Origin: Epilithonimonas zeae
Lineage (GTDB): Bacteria > Bacteroidota > Bacteroidia > Flavobacteriales > Weeksellaceae
Direction of reading: 5' to 3'
DNA length: 64,000 nucleotides
Assembly: GCF_900141765.1 (NCBI RefSeq)
Contig: NZ_FSRK01000001.1
Span: forward strand, 1,674,001-1,738,000
A program made the position numbers and the translations under genes. Under the pieces are notes generated by a model. It was not told the origin of the DNA, made no database searches, and was given only the letters and a program-made list of their open reading frames with translations. Below are positions 1-8,102 of this stretch, piece after piece; the stretch's first letter is position 1, and each line of letters opens with the position of its first letter.

Positions 1-83
1 TGTTTTGGACAGGTTAAATCTTATTCAGCCGAACTGCAAAAAAAGAGGTAGAGAATTACCGTTGATAAAGTATATCATCCAAG

Positions 84-245
84 CTACCAAAAACTCATTA
101 TTCCGACTTTATTCATAGGTTTTGGTGTGATCAGTGTAAATTCTGATGTAAGGGTTTGGACATTTTCGATGTGCTGAGCATAAATATAGGATGCAAATAA
201 GAGCAACAGTATGCCTAAAATTGGGACAGTCTTATATTGTTTCAT
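84..245 (-). pseudogene. Remnant of a secreted protein gene (signal peptide plus short tail)
   Basis: A 53-codon open frame starts with a clean signal peptide: MKQYK, a hydrophobic run, then YAQ as the likely cleavage site. About 30 mature residues follow before a stop. After the stop the sequence stays readable in another frame for a short stretch, which fits a gene broken by a frameshift. Its start overlaps the end of another gene remnant (233-408) on the same strand. I do not recognise the family. A real short secreted peptide is the alternative. Confidence 0.3.
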
Positions 246-408
246 TAGTTTTGTTTATATAAATGATTGGTTTCTTTCTCTTTTCTAACCATTTTTTTAG
301 AATCTTTTTCAACTCATCAAAAGCAAAGCTTAAATCGCTCATTGGCATGAAAGGATTAAAATGGGCACAAACCAGCCAGTAGACAGGAATGTTCAGCGGA
401 AATAAATT
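233..408 (-). pseudogene. 3' remnant of an unidentified gene
   Basis: A 58-codon open frame without a start codon reads like protein: a hydrophobic segment (VYWLVCAHFNPFMP) followed by an amphipathic, Lys-rich helix ending in NKTNETI and a stop. It overlaps the beginning of the 84-245 open frame by 13 bases. With no upstream coding part, this looks like the tail of a decayed gene. The family is not recognised. Confidence 0.3.
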
Positions 409-417
409 TCATTAAAA

Positions 418-469
418 TACAAAAAGCAGAAAAACCTTTGAGATTCCAAAGGTTTTTCTGCTTTTTGTA
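418..469 (-). terminator. Long hairpin terminator downstream of the SDR gene
   Basis: A perfect 23-bp inverted repeat (418-440 with 447-469) encloses a 6-nt loop. The outer stem is A/T-rich, so on the minus strand it ends in a T-run. It lies about 70 bp past the stop of the dehydrogenase gene at 539-1402 and is probably its intrinsic terminator; it could act in both directions. Confidence 0.75.
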
Positions 470-538
470 CAACTATGTAGCTTGTATGGGTATTACAATA
501 CAGGGAATCAAATCACATTATATATTAGATACAATATT

Positions 539-1402
539 TTACTTCAACAAATCTCCCATTCCAAAGGCGGTTAACGCTTTCTCATATTGCACTTGAACGG
601 CATCATTTGCAGCTTGGAGGTATTGCCCTGTGAAAGGGTCAACATTGGTTCTTATCGGGCGCTGACCTTTGGGTAAGCTGATTAAATTTACCACAGCGTC
701 TGCAACATCTTGCGGATTAGGATTTAAGGTTTCGAATGCCTTACCAATAGCAGCCCCCATTTTATTAGGATAATCTGCTATCGCTTGATAAGCATCGTTA
801 ACCGAAGCATCGGAACCAGGGTTGAATTTTTGTGACATCTCTGTCGGGAAAGCACCCGGCTGCAGGATGGCAACGTCAATACCCAAAGGTCTTACTTCGT
901 AATGCAAACCTTCACTGATGCCTTCCAAACCAAATTTTGAAGCACTGTACATTGTGGCAAAAGGAAATGAAACTGTACCAAATCCGCTGGTGATATTGAT
1001 GATGAGACCTTCGGATTGTTTACGCATAAATGGCAACACCAATTTCATCAATCGCCAAGGTGCGATGACATTGATATCAAATATTTCCTGCACATCGGCG
1101 GTGGTAAAACTTTCGGCCACACCGTTTCTGCTAAAACCCGCATTGTTTACCAAAACATCTATTGTTCCTTCTTTTGCGATAATGGTATCTATGGCGTTCT
1201 GCACACTATTTTCGTCCGTAAGTGCAACATCCAGAACCGTGATGTTTTCTATCTCTGAAAGAGCTTTTGCTTTATCTGAATTTTTACCATTTGTATCTCT
1301 CATTGTTGCGTAAACCTGGTGTCCCAAGGCTGCAACGCTTTTTGCGGTAAGCCATCCAAATCCGCTATTTGTTCCTGTAATTAATACTATTTTTTTGCTC
1401 AT
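539..1402 (-). CDS. SDR family NAD(P)-dependent oxidoreductase
   Basis: Classical short-chain dehydrogenase of 287 aa. The Rossmann dinucleotide motif TGTNSGFG is at residues 9-16, the NNAG motif at about 86-89, and the catalytic triad is Ser139, Tyr152 and Lys156 (YSASK). The enzyme should oxidise or reduce a small carbonyl or alcohol in the cytoplasm; the substrate cannot be read from the sequence. Upstream (1459-1472) is the palindrome TTACCATTTGGTAA, which also lies in front of the adjacent Crp/Fnr-type gene (1483-2052), so that regulator probably controls this gene. A strong hairpin terminator follows at 418-469. Confidence 0.9.
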   Translation of the reverse strand: MSKKIVLITGTNSGFGWLTAKSVAALGHQVYATMRDTNGKNSDKAKALSEIENITVLDVALTDENSVQNAIDTIIAKEGTIDVLVNNAGFSRNGVAESFTTADVQEIFDINVIAPWRLMKLVLPFMRKQSEGLIINITSGFGTVSFPFATMYSASKFGLEGISEGLHYEVRPLGIDVAILQPGAFPTEMSQKFNPGSDASVNDAYQAIADYPNKMGAAIGKAFETLNPNPQDVADAVVNLISLPKGQRPIRTNVDPFTGQYLQAANDAVQVQYEKALTAFGMGDLLK

Positions 1403-1458
1403 TATATTTTGTTTTTAAATTAATGATACAAATTTCCGAACTTCAAAAATGAAATCAT

Positions 1459-1472
1459 TTACCATTTGGTAA
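1459..1472. promoter_or_regulatory. Palindromic operator candidate before the SDR gene
   Basis: TTACCATTTGGTAA, with flanking bases extending it to the perfect 16-bp palindrome TTTACCATTTGGTAAA at 1458-1473. It lies between the Crp/Fnr-type gene and the SDR start, about 57 bp upstream of the SDR ATG. The same 14-mer occurs at 2088-2101 before the Crp/Fnr gene. Dyad symmetry and the repeat fit a dimeric Crp/Fnr-family site. Confidence 0.6.
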
Positions 1473-1482
1473 AAAGAGATTT

Positions 1483-2052
1483 TTAGCGGATGTTTTTTCT
1501 GATTCTACTCAACGATTGTTGGGTAACGCCCAAGTACGAAGCGACCAGTGAAAGCGGAACACGATTGATCAGCATTGGATATTTTTCGAGGAATGACAGG
1601 TAACGGGTAGTTCCGTCTTCTGAGACTAACGGACTTCTTCTGTCCATCGCTTCCGTTAAACATTTGTGTGTTATTTTAGCAGCAATCTTATCCCAATCCA
1701 GAATTGTATTTAAAATTTCGTCCCAATCTTTTTTAGAAAACACAAGCATTTTACAATCGGTCACAGCTTGGATGTAATCAGTTGCTGCTGCCTGTGCATC
1801 AAATTTTTGCTGGTCTGAAACAAAACTGTTTTCGCTAATAAAATAATAAGTGATTTCTTCGCCCTTATTATTGTAATAGCAAAAACGAAAAACGCCTTCC
1901 AAAACAAAACCAATGTATTTGGGAATTTTTCCTGCTTCGGAAAAATAATCATCTTTTTTCAGTTCCAATTCCGTTGCCTTGCTTTTGATAAAGTCGATTT
2001 GCTGTTGGTTCAAATTGCCAAAATGCAGTATATATTCAATTAATTTTTCCAT
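1483..2052 (-). CDS. Crp/Fnr family transcriptional regulator
   Basis: A 189-aa protein with an N-terminal cyclic-nucleotide-binding-like beta barrel (about 20-120) and a C-terminal region typical of Bacteroidota Crp/Fnr proteins (LSFLEKYP, then VASYLGVTQQSLSRIRK as recognition helix, about 165-187). It probably controls the neighbouring SDR gene and itself: the same palindrome precedes both. No Fe-S cysteine cluster is visible, so oxygen sensing as in Fnr is unlikely; the ligand is unknown. Confidence 0.88.
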   Translation of the reverse strand: MEKLIEYILHFGNLNQQQIDFIKSKATELELKKDDYFSEAGKIPKYIGFVLEGVFRFCYYNNKGEEITYYFISENSFVSDQQKFDAQAAATDYIQAVTDCKMLVFSKKDWDEILNTILDWDKIAAKITHKCLTEAMDRRSPLVSEDGTTRYLSFLEKYPMLINRVPLSLVASYLGVTQQSLSRIRKNIR

Positions 2053-2087
2053 TGTTGTAAAGTTAGGAAGCGATTTTAATTAAAGAA

Positions 2088-2101
2088 TTACCATTTGGTA
2101 A
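2088..2101. promoter_or_regulatory. Palindromic operator candidate before the Crp/Fnr gene
   Basis: TTACCATTTGGTAA lies 36 bp upstream of the regulator's ATG and is identical to the 14-mer at 1459-1472. The repeat suggests autoregulation by the Crp/Fnr-type protein. A TAACTTTA sequence close to the start codon could be the -7 element, which would put the site upstream of the promoter core. Confidence 0.6.
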
Positions 2102-2172
2102 AAAGTGATGTAGGCTGGGTTTATAACAACATCCTGGAAGGTTTTTAGTTAGCAAAGATTAAATGATGTTTT

Positions 2173-3090
2173 CTAATTGAAACTAGACCTAAACTCAAGC
2201 GGGCTTTGACTGGTTTTGGCTTTAAATAAGCGACTGAAAGATTGAGAATATTCAAACCCTAATTCATAAGCTATTTCTGAAATCGATAAATCAGAAGTAG
2301 ATAATTTTTCTTTTGCTTTTTCAATAATCTTGTTTTGAATATGTTGCTGTGCATTTTGCCCTGTTAAAGAACGTAACATATCACTCAAATAGCTTGGCGA
2401 AAGACGGAGGCTTTCGGAAAGATACTGAACTGTCGGAATACCTTTGATGGATAGATTTTCATCTTTAAACAGTTCTTCCAAAATTTTCTCCATTTTTTGT
2501 AACAGGTCGTTATTTACTTGTTTTCGAGTGATGAATTGTCTCTTGTAAAATCGATTGCTGTAATTGAGCAAAGTTTCTATTTGTGAGATCATTACATCTT
2601 GACTAAAATCATCGATTCTGCTTTGCAATTCTTCATCAATATTTTTGAAAATAGAAATAATGGTGTCTTTTTCTTTATCTGAAAGATGCAAGGCTTCATC
2701 CGCAGAATAAGAGAAAAAGCCATATTGCTTTATCTTATTTGCTAAAGGATAAGTCAATAAAAAGTCGGGATGAATCAGTAAAGTATAACCAGATTGGTCG
2801 CCGTTGTTGTCGCTATTTGCAGTAACCTGATTGGGCGATACAAAAAACAATCCGCCTTCATCAAAGTCATAATAATGTTGCCCGTATTTTAACTGTCCTG
2901 TAAGATTTGATTTATAAGAGATCTTATAAAATGCTGAAGTTCGCAGGTCTGCGATGTTGCTGTAATCTATCTTTTTATTGGTATTGTCGAAAAAACTAAT
3001 CAACGGGTGCAAGGGTTTAGGTAACCCAAGCATCCGATGCAATTCTGTAAGTGAATTGTAATGGTAAGGAATATTTTTGTCCTTTTTCAT
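2173..3090 (-). CDS. AraC family transcriptional regulator
   Basis: A 305-aa regulator with an N-terminal cupin-like ligand region containing YDFDEGGLFFVSPNQV (about 72-88) and a C-terminal double helix-turn-helix of AraC type (about 200-303, with SISEIAYELGFEYSQSFSRLF). The N-terminus (LTELHRMLGLPKPLHPLI) matches the regulator at 3993-4895 closely, so the two are paralogues. It lies 20 bp downstream of an SDR gene on the same strand and is probably co-transcribed with it. The effector is unknown. Confidence 0.9.
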   Translation of the reverse strand: MKKDKNIPYHYNSLTELHRMLGLPKPLHPLISFFDNTNKKIDYSNIADLRTSAFYKISYKSNLTGQLKYGQHYYDFDEGGLFFVSPNQVTANSDNNGDQSGYTLLIHPDFLLTYPLANKIKQYGFFSYSADEALHLSDKEKDTIISIFKNIDEELQSRIDDFSQDVMISQIETLLNYSNRFYKRQFITRKQVNNDLLQKMEKILEELFKDENLSIKGIPTVQYLSESLRLSPSYLSDMLRSLTGQNAQQHIQNKIIEKAKEKLSTSDLSISEIAYELGFEYSQSFSRLFKAKTSQSPLEFRSSFN

Positions 3091-3110
3091 CTCATAAATT
3101 TAGTGATTTT

Positions 3111-3869
3111 CTACCACGGAATTTCGCCGGTATCCGTATTCATATCTTCAGAGAAAAATTTACCTGTCGGTCCGTCTTCGCCAATGATGGCATATTTTAC
3201 AATTCTGTTACCGGCATCTACAACAGAACCTTGCCCCAAATTATGGTTAAAATCTGTCTTTGTAGAACCCGGGCTAACTGCATTTACCTTAAAGGGCAAG
3301 TTCTTCAGCTCATACGCTAAAACAATGGTGTACATATTTAAGGCTGATTTTGAAGATTGATATACCGAGCCTTTAAAGTTGTAATGAATAAAATTTGGAT
3401 CGCTGTGTAAAGTGAGCGAGCCCTGGCTTGAACTTACATTGACAATTCTGGGTGCTGATGAATTTCGCAATAAATCTAAAAAAGCCTGTGTAACTCTTAC
3501 CACGCCATATACATTTACCTCATAAACTTTCTTGTAAACATCTACGTCCGTTTCTGTTGCAGTATGCATTACAGGTTTGCCATCGTTAAATTCTATTCCA
3601 TTGATACCGGCATTATTGATCAGTACATCCAGTACCTGTGTTTTCTTGCCCAATTCAATGCGGGCATTGTTTACTGAATCCTGATTCGTAACATCTATTT
3701 CTAACAATTCAACATTTTCGAGCCCTTCATTTTTTAATTTTTCGACGGCTTCTTTACCATTTTTTAAATCTCTGCTACCCAGATAAACATAATACCCTTT
3801 TTGTAACAATTGTTTTGCGACCTCTAAACCAATGCCTTTGTTCGCTCCTGTAATTAATGCCTTTTTCAT
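3111..3869 (-). CDS. SDR family NAD(P)-dependent oxidoreductase
   Basis: A 252-aa classical short-chain dehydrogenase: TGANKGIG at residues 8-15, NNAG at about 85-88, Ser147 and Tyr170-x3-Lys174 as catalytic residues. The start chosen is the ATG at 3869, giving MKKALITG as in the family; the frame stays open 10 codons further upstream (to 3899) but those residues do not resemble an SDR. About 20 bp separate it from the AraC gene downstream. Similar to plant-type carbonyl reductases in its long loop before the active site; substrate unknown. Confidence 0.88.
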   Translation of the reverse strand: MKKALITGANKGIGLEVAKQLLQKGYYVYLGSRDLKNGKEAVEKLKNEGLENVELLEIDVTNQDSVNNARIELGKKTQVLDVLINNAGINGIEFNDGKPVMHTATETDVDVYKKVYEVNVYGVVRVTQAFLDLLRNSSAPRIVNVSSSQGSLTLHSDPNFIHYNFKGSVYQSSKSALNMYTIVLAYELKNLPFKVNAVSPGSTKTDFNHNLGQGSVVDAGNRIVKYAIIGEDGPTGKFFSEDMNTDTGEIPW

Positions 3870-3992
3870 TTCTTTTAATTTTAAATGTTTGAAAAACAAA
3901 GGTCATTCTATCTAAAATGTTGTTTGTAACCCAATTGAGGTTTCTTATAACAAAATCGTGGGATGTTTATAGTTTAAAATGGATGCCGTTTT

Positions 3993-4895
3993 CTAATTAA
4001 AACCAGCCCTGAACGCCAACGGGCTTTGACTGGTCTTTTCTTTAAACAATTTGCTGAACGATTGCATATGCTCAAAACCTAATTCATAAGCAATTTCACT
4101 TACCGTTAAATCAGTTGTTGACAATTTTTCCTTTGCTTTTTCAATCAGTTTTTCGTGAATGTGCTGTTGCGTATTCAAGCCTGTCAATGTTTTAAGTAAA
4201 CTTCGCAGATAGGTTGGCGACACATTTAAGTGATCCGAAATGTATTGAACGGTTGGCAATCCCTTTGAAACCAAATCATCACTGTTGAAATAATCTGAAA
4301 GTAATACTTCCAACCGGTCGAGGATTTGATGGTTCGTTTTTTTACGGGTAATGAATTGTCGTTGGTAAAACCGTTCCGAATAATTCAACAAAGTTTCTAA
4401 ATGTGAAATGATGATGTCCTGACTAAACTGGTCGATGTTTGTTTGATATTCGTTTTTGATGTTTTCAACAATACCATTTATCATTGTTTCTTCCTTATCC
4501 GATAAAAACAGGGCTTCGTTGATGGTGTAACCAAAAAAATCGTATTGTTTTATTTTTTTAGCCAAAGAAGTATTCCATAAAAAATCGGGATGGATAAACA
4601 ACATCCAGCCGTCTATATTTTCCGGAATATGATCACTTTCTCCGCGTAAAATTTGTCCGGGCGATAAAAATGCCATTACGCCCTCATCAAAATCATATTG
4701 TTGCTGTCCGTAAAACAATTTGTCACAACCTCTTTTTAAAGTAATCACATACAAATCAAATAGTACAGCAAAAATTCCTGTATCCTTTTTTTGTTTGGAT
4801 AGATCAATGAGTTCAATCAATGGATGATGCGGTTTAGGCAAACCCATTAATTTGTGTAACTCAGAAATGGTTTTTATTCGGATTGGTTTTTCCAT
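3993..4895 (-). CDS. AraC family transcriptional regulator (paralogue of 2173-3090)
   Basis: A 300-aa regulator if started at the ATG at 4895 (MEKPIRIKTISELHK), which aligns with the start of its paralogue at 2173-3090; the frame is open to 4940. It has an N-terminal cupin-like region (QYDFDEGVMAFLSPGQ) and a C-terminal AraC double HTH (TVSEIAYELGFEHMQSFSKLF). Its first codons overlap the 3' end of the DoxX-like gene by 22 bp, so the two are translationally linked. Confidence 0.88.
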   Translation of the reverse strand: MEKPIRIKTISELHKLMGLPKPHHPLIELIDLSKQKKDTGIFAVLFDLYVITLKRGCDKLFYGQQQYDFDEGVMAFLSPGQILRGESDHIPENIDGWMLFIHPDFLWNTSLAKKIKQYDFFGYTINEALFLSDKEETMINGIVENIKNEYQTNIDQFSQDIIISHLETLLNYSERFYQRQFITRKKTNHQILDRLEVLLSDYFNSDDLVSKGLPTVQYISDHLNVSPTYLRSLLKTLTGLNTQQHIHEKLIEKAKEKLSTTDLTVSEIAYELGFEHMQSFSKLFKEKTSQSPLAFRAGFN

Positions 4896-5266
4896 AAGGC
4901 GGATTTGATTAATTTTTTTAAAAACGGATATTTCCACCAAATTAACACCAAAGGCATCATTAAAAACGGAATTTCCATCAATACCATTTTGAAATTTCCA
5001 ATCCTCATTGCCAACGTCATAATGATTAATATAGAAATAGCATTGAGCACATTGCCCAAGAAAAATGTTTTGGGGATAAGCAACAATACACCAACCAATA
5101 ATGTAACCCCACCGAAAATGGGTATCATTGTTTCTGTAATGCCTAATTCGCTCATCATTTTCATTGCTTCGGGATTTTTTTTGTAATTAAATGTGTCCCA
5201 ACCGTGTTTAAATGCCAGAAAAACCGACACTGCCAACAATACCAAAGAAATTATACTTTTTACCAT
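4874..5266 (-). CDS. DoxX-like family membrane protein
   Basis: A 130-aa protein with four predicted membrane helices (about 3-20, 47-66, 71-88, 95-113), the size and layout of DoxX-like small membrane proteins. The family is often linked to redox or quinone functions, but a specific role is not shown here. It sits between an SDR gene (5314-6252) and an AraC regulator whose start it overlaps, all on the minus strand, which suggests one operon. Confidence 0.75.
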   Translation of the reverse strand: MVKSIISLVLLAVSVFLAFKHGWDTFNYKKNPEAMKMMSELGITETMIPIFGGVTLLVGVLLLIPKTFFLGNVLNAISILIIMTLAMRIGNFKMVLMEIPFLMMPLVLIWWKYPFLKKLIKSALWKNQSE

Positions 5267-5313
5267 CGTTTTCTTTTTAAACTTACTTTACTAATTTATT
5301 GAATTCTTTTAAA

Positions 5314-6252
5314 TTATATCGAAATACTAAACTCAACCTTAGCTAACTTCTGCGATACATCCCATAATCTTTGAGCAACTTCTTTATCATTTGCTTGTTC
5401 AGGGATTTTTGCGATAGATGGAAAACCACGGGTTTCACTCATTTTGTTAGGTCCATAATACAATCCGCCTTGAGCTTCCGGCGAAGTGGCTGCAAATAAA
5501 GTGGGTAATGCTCCTTGTGATTGTGGCTGAAATAAAAACGGGAAAAATCTTCGCATAATTCCCGGAGTACTCCATTTGCCAGCACCATTTATCAATAGAT
5601 TGGTTCGGGAAACACCCGGATGAGCAGCAATACTTGTAATGCCCCAACCGTGCTTTTCACTTTGTCGCTGAAGTTCTAAGGCAAACATTAAATTCGCAAT
5701 TTTTGCCTGGCTGTATGCTTTCCCTGGAACGTACGAAGTTGTTGATTGAAGATCATCAAAATTAATTTGCCCATCACGATTGGCTATGCTTGAAACCGTG
5801 ACCACACGAGCATCTTGCGCTTTACGCAGCAAAAGAAGCAATTGGGCTGTCAATGCAAAATGACCAATATGATTGGTACCGAATTGTAACTCAAAACCAT
5901 CGGCAGTTTCCAGCCTATTTGGTGGTGTCATTACGCCCGCATTGTTTATCAATAAGTCAATGGCTTCGCCTCTTTCAATCATTCTCGAAGCAAAGGATTT
6001 GATTGAAGATAAGTTGGCAAGGTCTATTTTTTCAAAACTCACTTTTGCCTTGGGATTAATTTGTTGGATTTTAGAAATTGCATCAGCTCCTTTTTCAGCG
6101 TTTCGTCCCATTACAATCACGTTCCAGCCCGCAGAAGATAATGCCAGTGCATCTTCGTAACCAATACCTTCTGTACTACCTGTGATTACGGCTAAACCAT
6201 CTTTTCTTTGAGGAATATTTGAAGCTGTCCAATTTTTAGTTTCTTTTTTCAT
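5314..6252 (-). CDS. SDR family oxidoreductase (retinol-dehydrogenase-like)
   Basis: A 312-aa short-chain dehydrogenase of the larger retinol-dehydrogenase/WW-domain-oxidoreductase-like type: TGSTEGIG at 24-31, NNAG at 103-106, Ser154/155 and Tyr180-x3-Lys184. The C-terminal extension with FFPFLFQPQSQGALPTLFAA and LYYGP is typical of this subgroup. It is the first gene of a probable SDR - DoxX-like - AraC operon. The substrate is unknown. Confidence 0.9.
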   Translation of the reverse strand: MKKETKNWTASNIPQRKDGLAVITGSTEGIGYEDALALSSAGWNVIVMGRNAEKGADAISKIQQINPKAKVSFEKIDLANLSSIKSFASRMIERGEAIDLLINNAGVMTPPNRLETADGFELQFGTNHIGHFALTAQLLLLLRKAQDARVVTVSSIANRDGQINFDDLQSTTSYVPGKAYSQAKIANLMFALELQRQSEKHGWGITSIAAHPGVSRTNLLINGAGKWSTPGIMRRFFPFLFQPQSQGALPTLFAATSPEAQGGLYYGPNKMSETRGFPSIAKIPEQANDKEVAQRLWDVSQKLAKVEFSISI

Positions 6253-6382
6253 TATTAACGTTGTTTATTAATGCAAAGTTGGCACAACTTTAAACGTTGG
6301 ATTTATCCAAAACGACTGTTGATGTAGTCAAAAAACCAACCCGCCAACTGGAGTTGTTATCTTAATTTAAGACACGATTTTT

Positions 6383-6607
6383 CTATTCTTTATCTTTAAG
6401 AAAAGATCAGAAAAAATAAAGTTTATAAATCGAAGATTCGATGAATTCAATTTTAAGAGCCAAGCAAAGATGGCAATGAATAAGTCGAATCTCAAATTGC
6501 CGCTTTAGGAAATTTAATCATAAGGGAATAACAAAATTAATGTCTAATCAATCAAAAAATGCAGCGGAAGGAGTATATAAATTTGTCTTAGAAATAGTTG
6601 CACATTT
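6383..6607. repeat. Imperfect direct repeat, copy A
   Basis: This stretch is repeated at about 8103-8257. Shared blocks are TCTTTAAGAAAAGA, TTTAGGAAA and, most clearly, GCGGAAGGAGTATATAAATT. Copy A carries about 78 extra bases between the first and second block. Both copies contain an ATG followed by codons for MS(N/D)QSKN(A/E)AEGVYKF. The copies flank the gene at 6880-8052. Confidence 0.65.
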
Positions 6608-6832
6608 ATGAAGATGCTGTACATGAATATAAAATAGATTATTGGTATGTATTTGCCACCTTGAAACAAATATTCGGAAAAACTGCATCAAGATATGTTC
6701 CTTCAGCTATGCCGTCCTATATTAACAATGTCAATAAAGCAGATGCAGACGATTACAAACTACACAACTCCTAAGAGCAGTTTTAGAGAAAAAGTAATCT
6801 ACGAATTCTTTAAGGATAAATTTGGTAAATGA
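6540..6832 (+). pseudogene. Decayed small gene (two apparent frameshifts)
   Basis: Three protein-like pieces follow each other in different frames: MSNQSKNAAEGVYKFVLEI from 6540, then a 58-codon open stretch at 6598-6774 (with KIDYWYVFATLKQIFGKTA), then SSFREKVIYEFFKDKFGK and a stop at 6830-6832. Read together they suggest one ancestral protein of about 100 aa broken twice. The first 15 codons are duplicated at 8187. I do not recognise the family. Confidence 0.4.
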
Positions 6833-6851
6833 TATTACTTTTGTAAATTTG
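6821..6851 (+). promoter_or_regulatory. Bacteroidota-type promoter for the gene at 6880
   Basis: TTTG (6821-6824), a 19-bp spacer and TAAATTTG (6844-6851) match the known Bacteroidota -33/-7 consensus TTTG-N19-TAnnTTTG. The expected transcription start is a few bases downstream, leaving a leader of about 25 nt before the ATG at 6880. Confidence 0.7.
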
Positions 6852-6879
6852 ACCTATCACTATAAATTTAGTTTTAAAA

Positions 6880-8052
6880 ATGATTAGAAATTTGCTAATA
6901 TTAATTAATCTCATTGCATCCACATTGGCAGTGTTAGGACAGAAACCAAAGGTGGTTATTCTAGGCGTTGGACACTCTACACAATTAATCAATTATAACC
7001 ATCAGCCTGCAGCAATCAGAGCATTTATCAATAAGGTTAAACCATCGGCTATTTGCATAGAACGCTCTCCTGAAGAGTTTTCACGAAATGATTTTTATGA
7101 ATTTACTTACGAACAGCAATTTGCAGTTGTTCCTTATGCTAAAGAAAATAATATCCCTCTTTACCCTGTTGACTGGACTCCTTCTGAAACCGATTCAGAA
7201 TTAGGCTTTGGTATAAAAGACCTCAGTGTACCACGATTTGTGAGGCAAAAAGAAGGATTTCTAGGGTTTACAACCTTTACCGAAAAAAGGGATTTTGAAG
7301 ATGATCTCTATTTCGCAGAAAAGGAGGATTATGTGAAACGTATTGCTTCATGGTACTCTTCACAGCCGGAAAAGACAGCATTCGATCTACCCAGACGCAT
7401 GTTCCTCTACCGTACATTTCTACAGTCTCGAAGAATTCAAAAGGTTCTTGAAAACTATTCTTCTACTGACACTATATTAGTTGTTATAGGCGCATTTCAC
7501 AAAAACGATATTGAGAACAACTTAATGGAACAGGGCTATCAAATCATTCAACCTTCTACATTCGGTAATACAAATCAGCAGGAAATTGATGAAGAATTCA
7601 GGAAACAGGACGGTTACTCTATCCTGTCATTCAACCTTCTTGGGATGCAAAGTCAGATCGAAAAAACCAACGAGAAGCTTGTAGACTACGCTTTGGCAAA
7701 GTTTGGAAACGATGAGTCAATTGAGCTGGAGTTTTTCAAAATACGAAGAGCTGTAGTTTTTGAAAAAATTCCCTCAAAGAAAGCTTTAAATCTATATCAA
7801 GTTTTGCTAGGTAAAATAGATAACGAGAATTGGTCTTGGAATGGCGTAAAAGATGAAACCCGCATAGATTCCTATTTTGACCCCTTCGGAAATCTCACAC
7901 TCAAAGATAGAATACGACTTGAAGTGGCAAGAGAATATCGGAAACTTTCGAAACATAATGCGTGTCAGAATCAGATTGAAATAATTAATTCGGGCTTGAA
8001 TTCTTATAAAAAATCAATGCTGAATTTTTACATTGAAAAATATTTAAACTAG
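6880..8052 (+). CDS. Secreted TraB/GumN-like protein of unknown function
   Basis: A 390-aa protein with an N-terminal signal peptide (LLILINLIASTLAVLGQ). The following region (PKVVILGVGHSTQL, then KPSAICIERSPEEF, and later LVVIGAFHKNDIENNL) has the spacing of the TraB/GumN/erythromycin-esterase-like fold: a GxGH start, a Glu-Arg after a hydrophobic strand, and a late GAFH strand. The second half (from about 240) is helical and unassigned. The function is unknown. It has its own promoter at 6821-6851 and is flanked by the imperfect direct repeats. The exact family call is inference from these motifs. Confidence 0.6.
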   Translation: MIRNLLILINLIASTLAVLGQKPKVVILGVGHSTQLINYNHQPAAIRAFINKVKPSAICIERSPEEFSRNDFYEFTYEQQFAVVPYAKENNIPLYPVDWTPSETDSELGFGIKDLSVPRFVRQKEGFLGFTTFTEKRDFEDDLYFAEKEDYVKRIASWYSSQPEKTAFDLPRRMFLYRTFLQSRRIQKVLENYSSTDTILVVIGAFHKNDIENNLMEQGYQIIQPSTFGNTNQQEIDEEFRKQDGYSILSFNLLGMQSQIEKTNEKLVDYALAKFGNDESIELEFFKIRRAVVFEKIPSKKALNLYQVLLGKIDNENWSWNGVKDETRIDSYFDPFGNLTLKDRIRLEVAREYRKLSKHNACQNQIEIINSGLNSYKKSMLNFYIEKYLN

Positions 8053-8102
8053 TCTAAAGAAGATAATATTATTCAAATGAAGCTGTTACCTTATTTAGGA
8101 TA

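Noticed and set aside
6810-6992. A minus-strand ORF across the start of the TraB/GumN-like gene.
   Set aside because: It lies opposite a promoter and a signal-peptide-coding start with good support, and its translation has no recognisable features.
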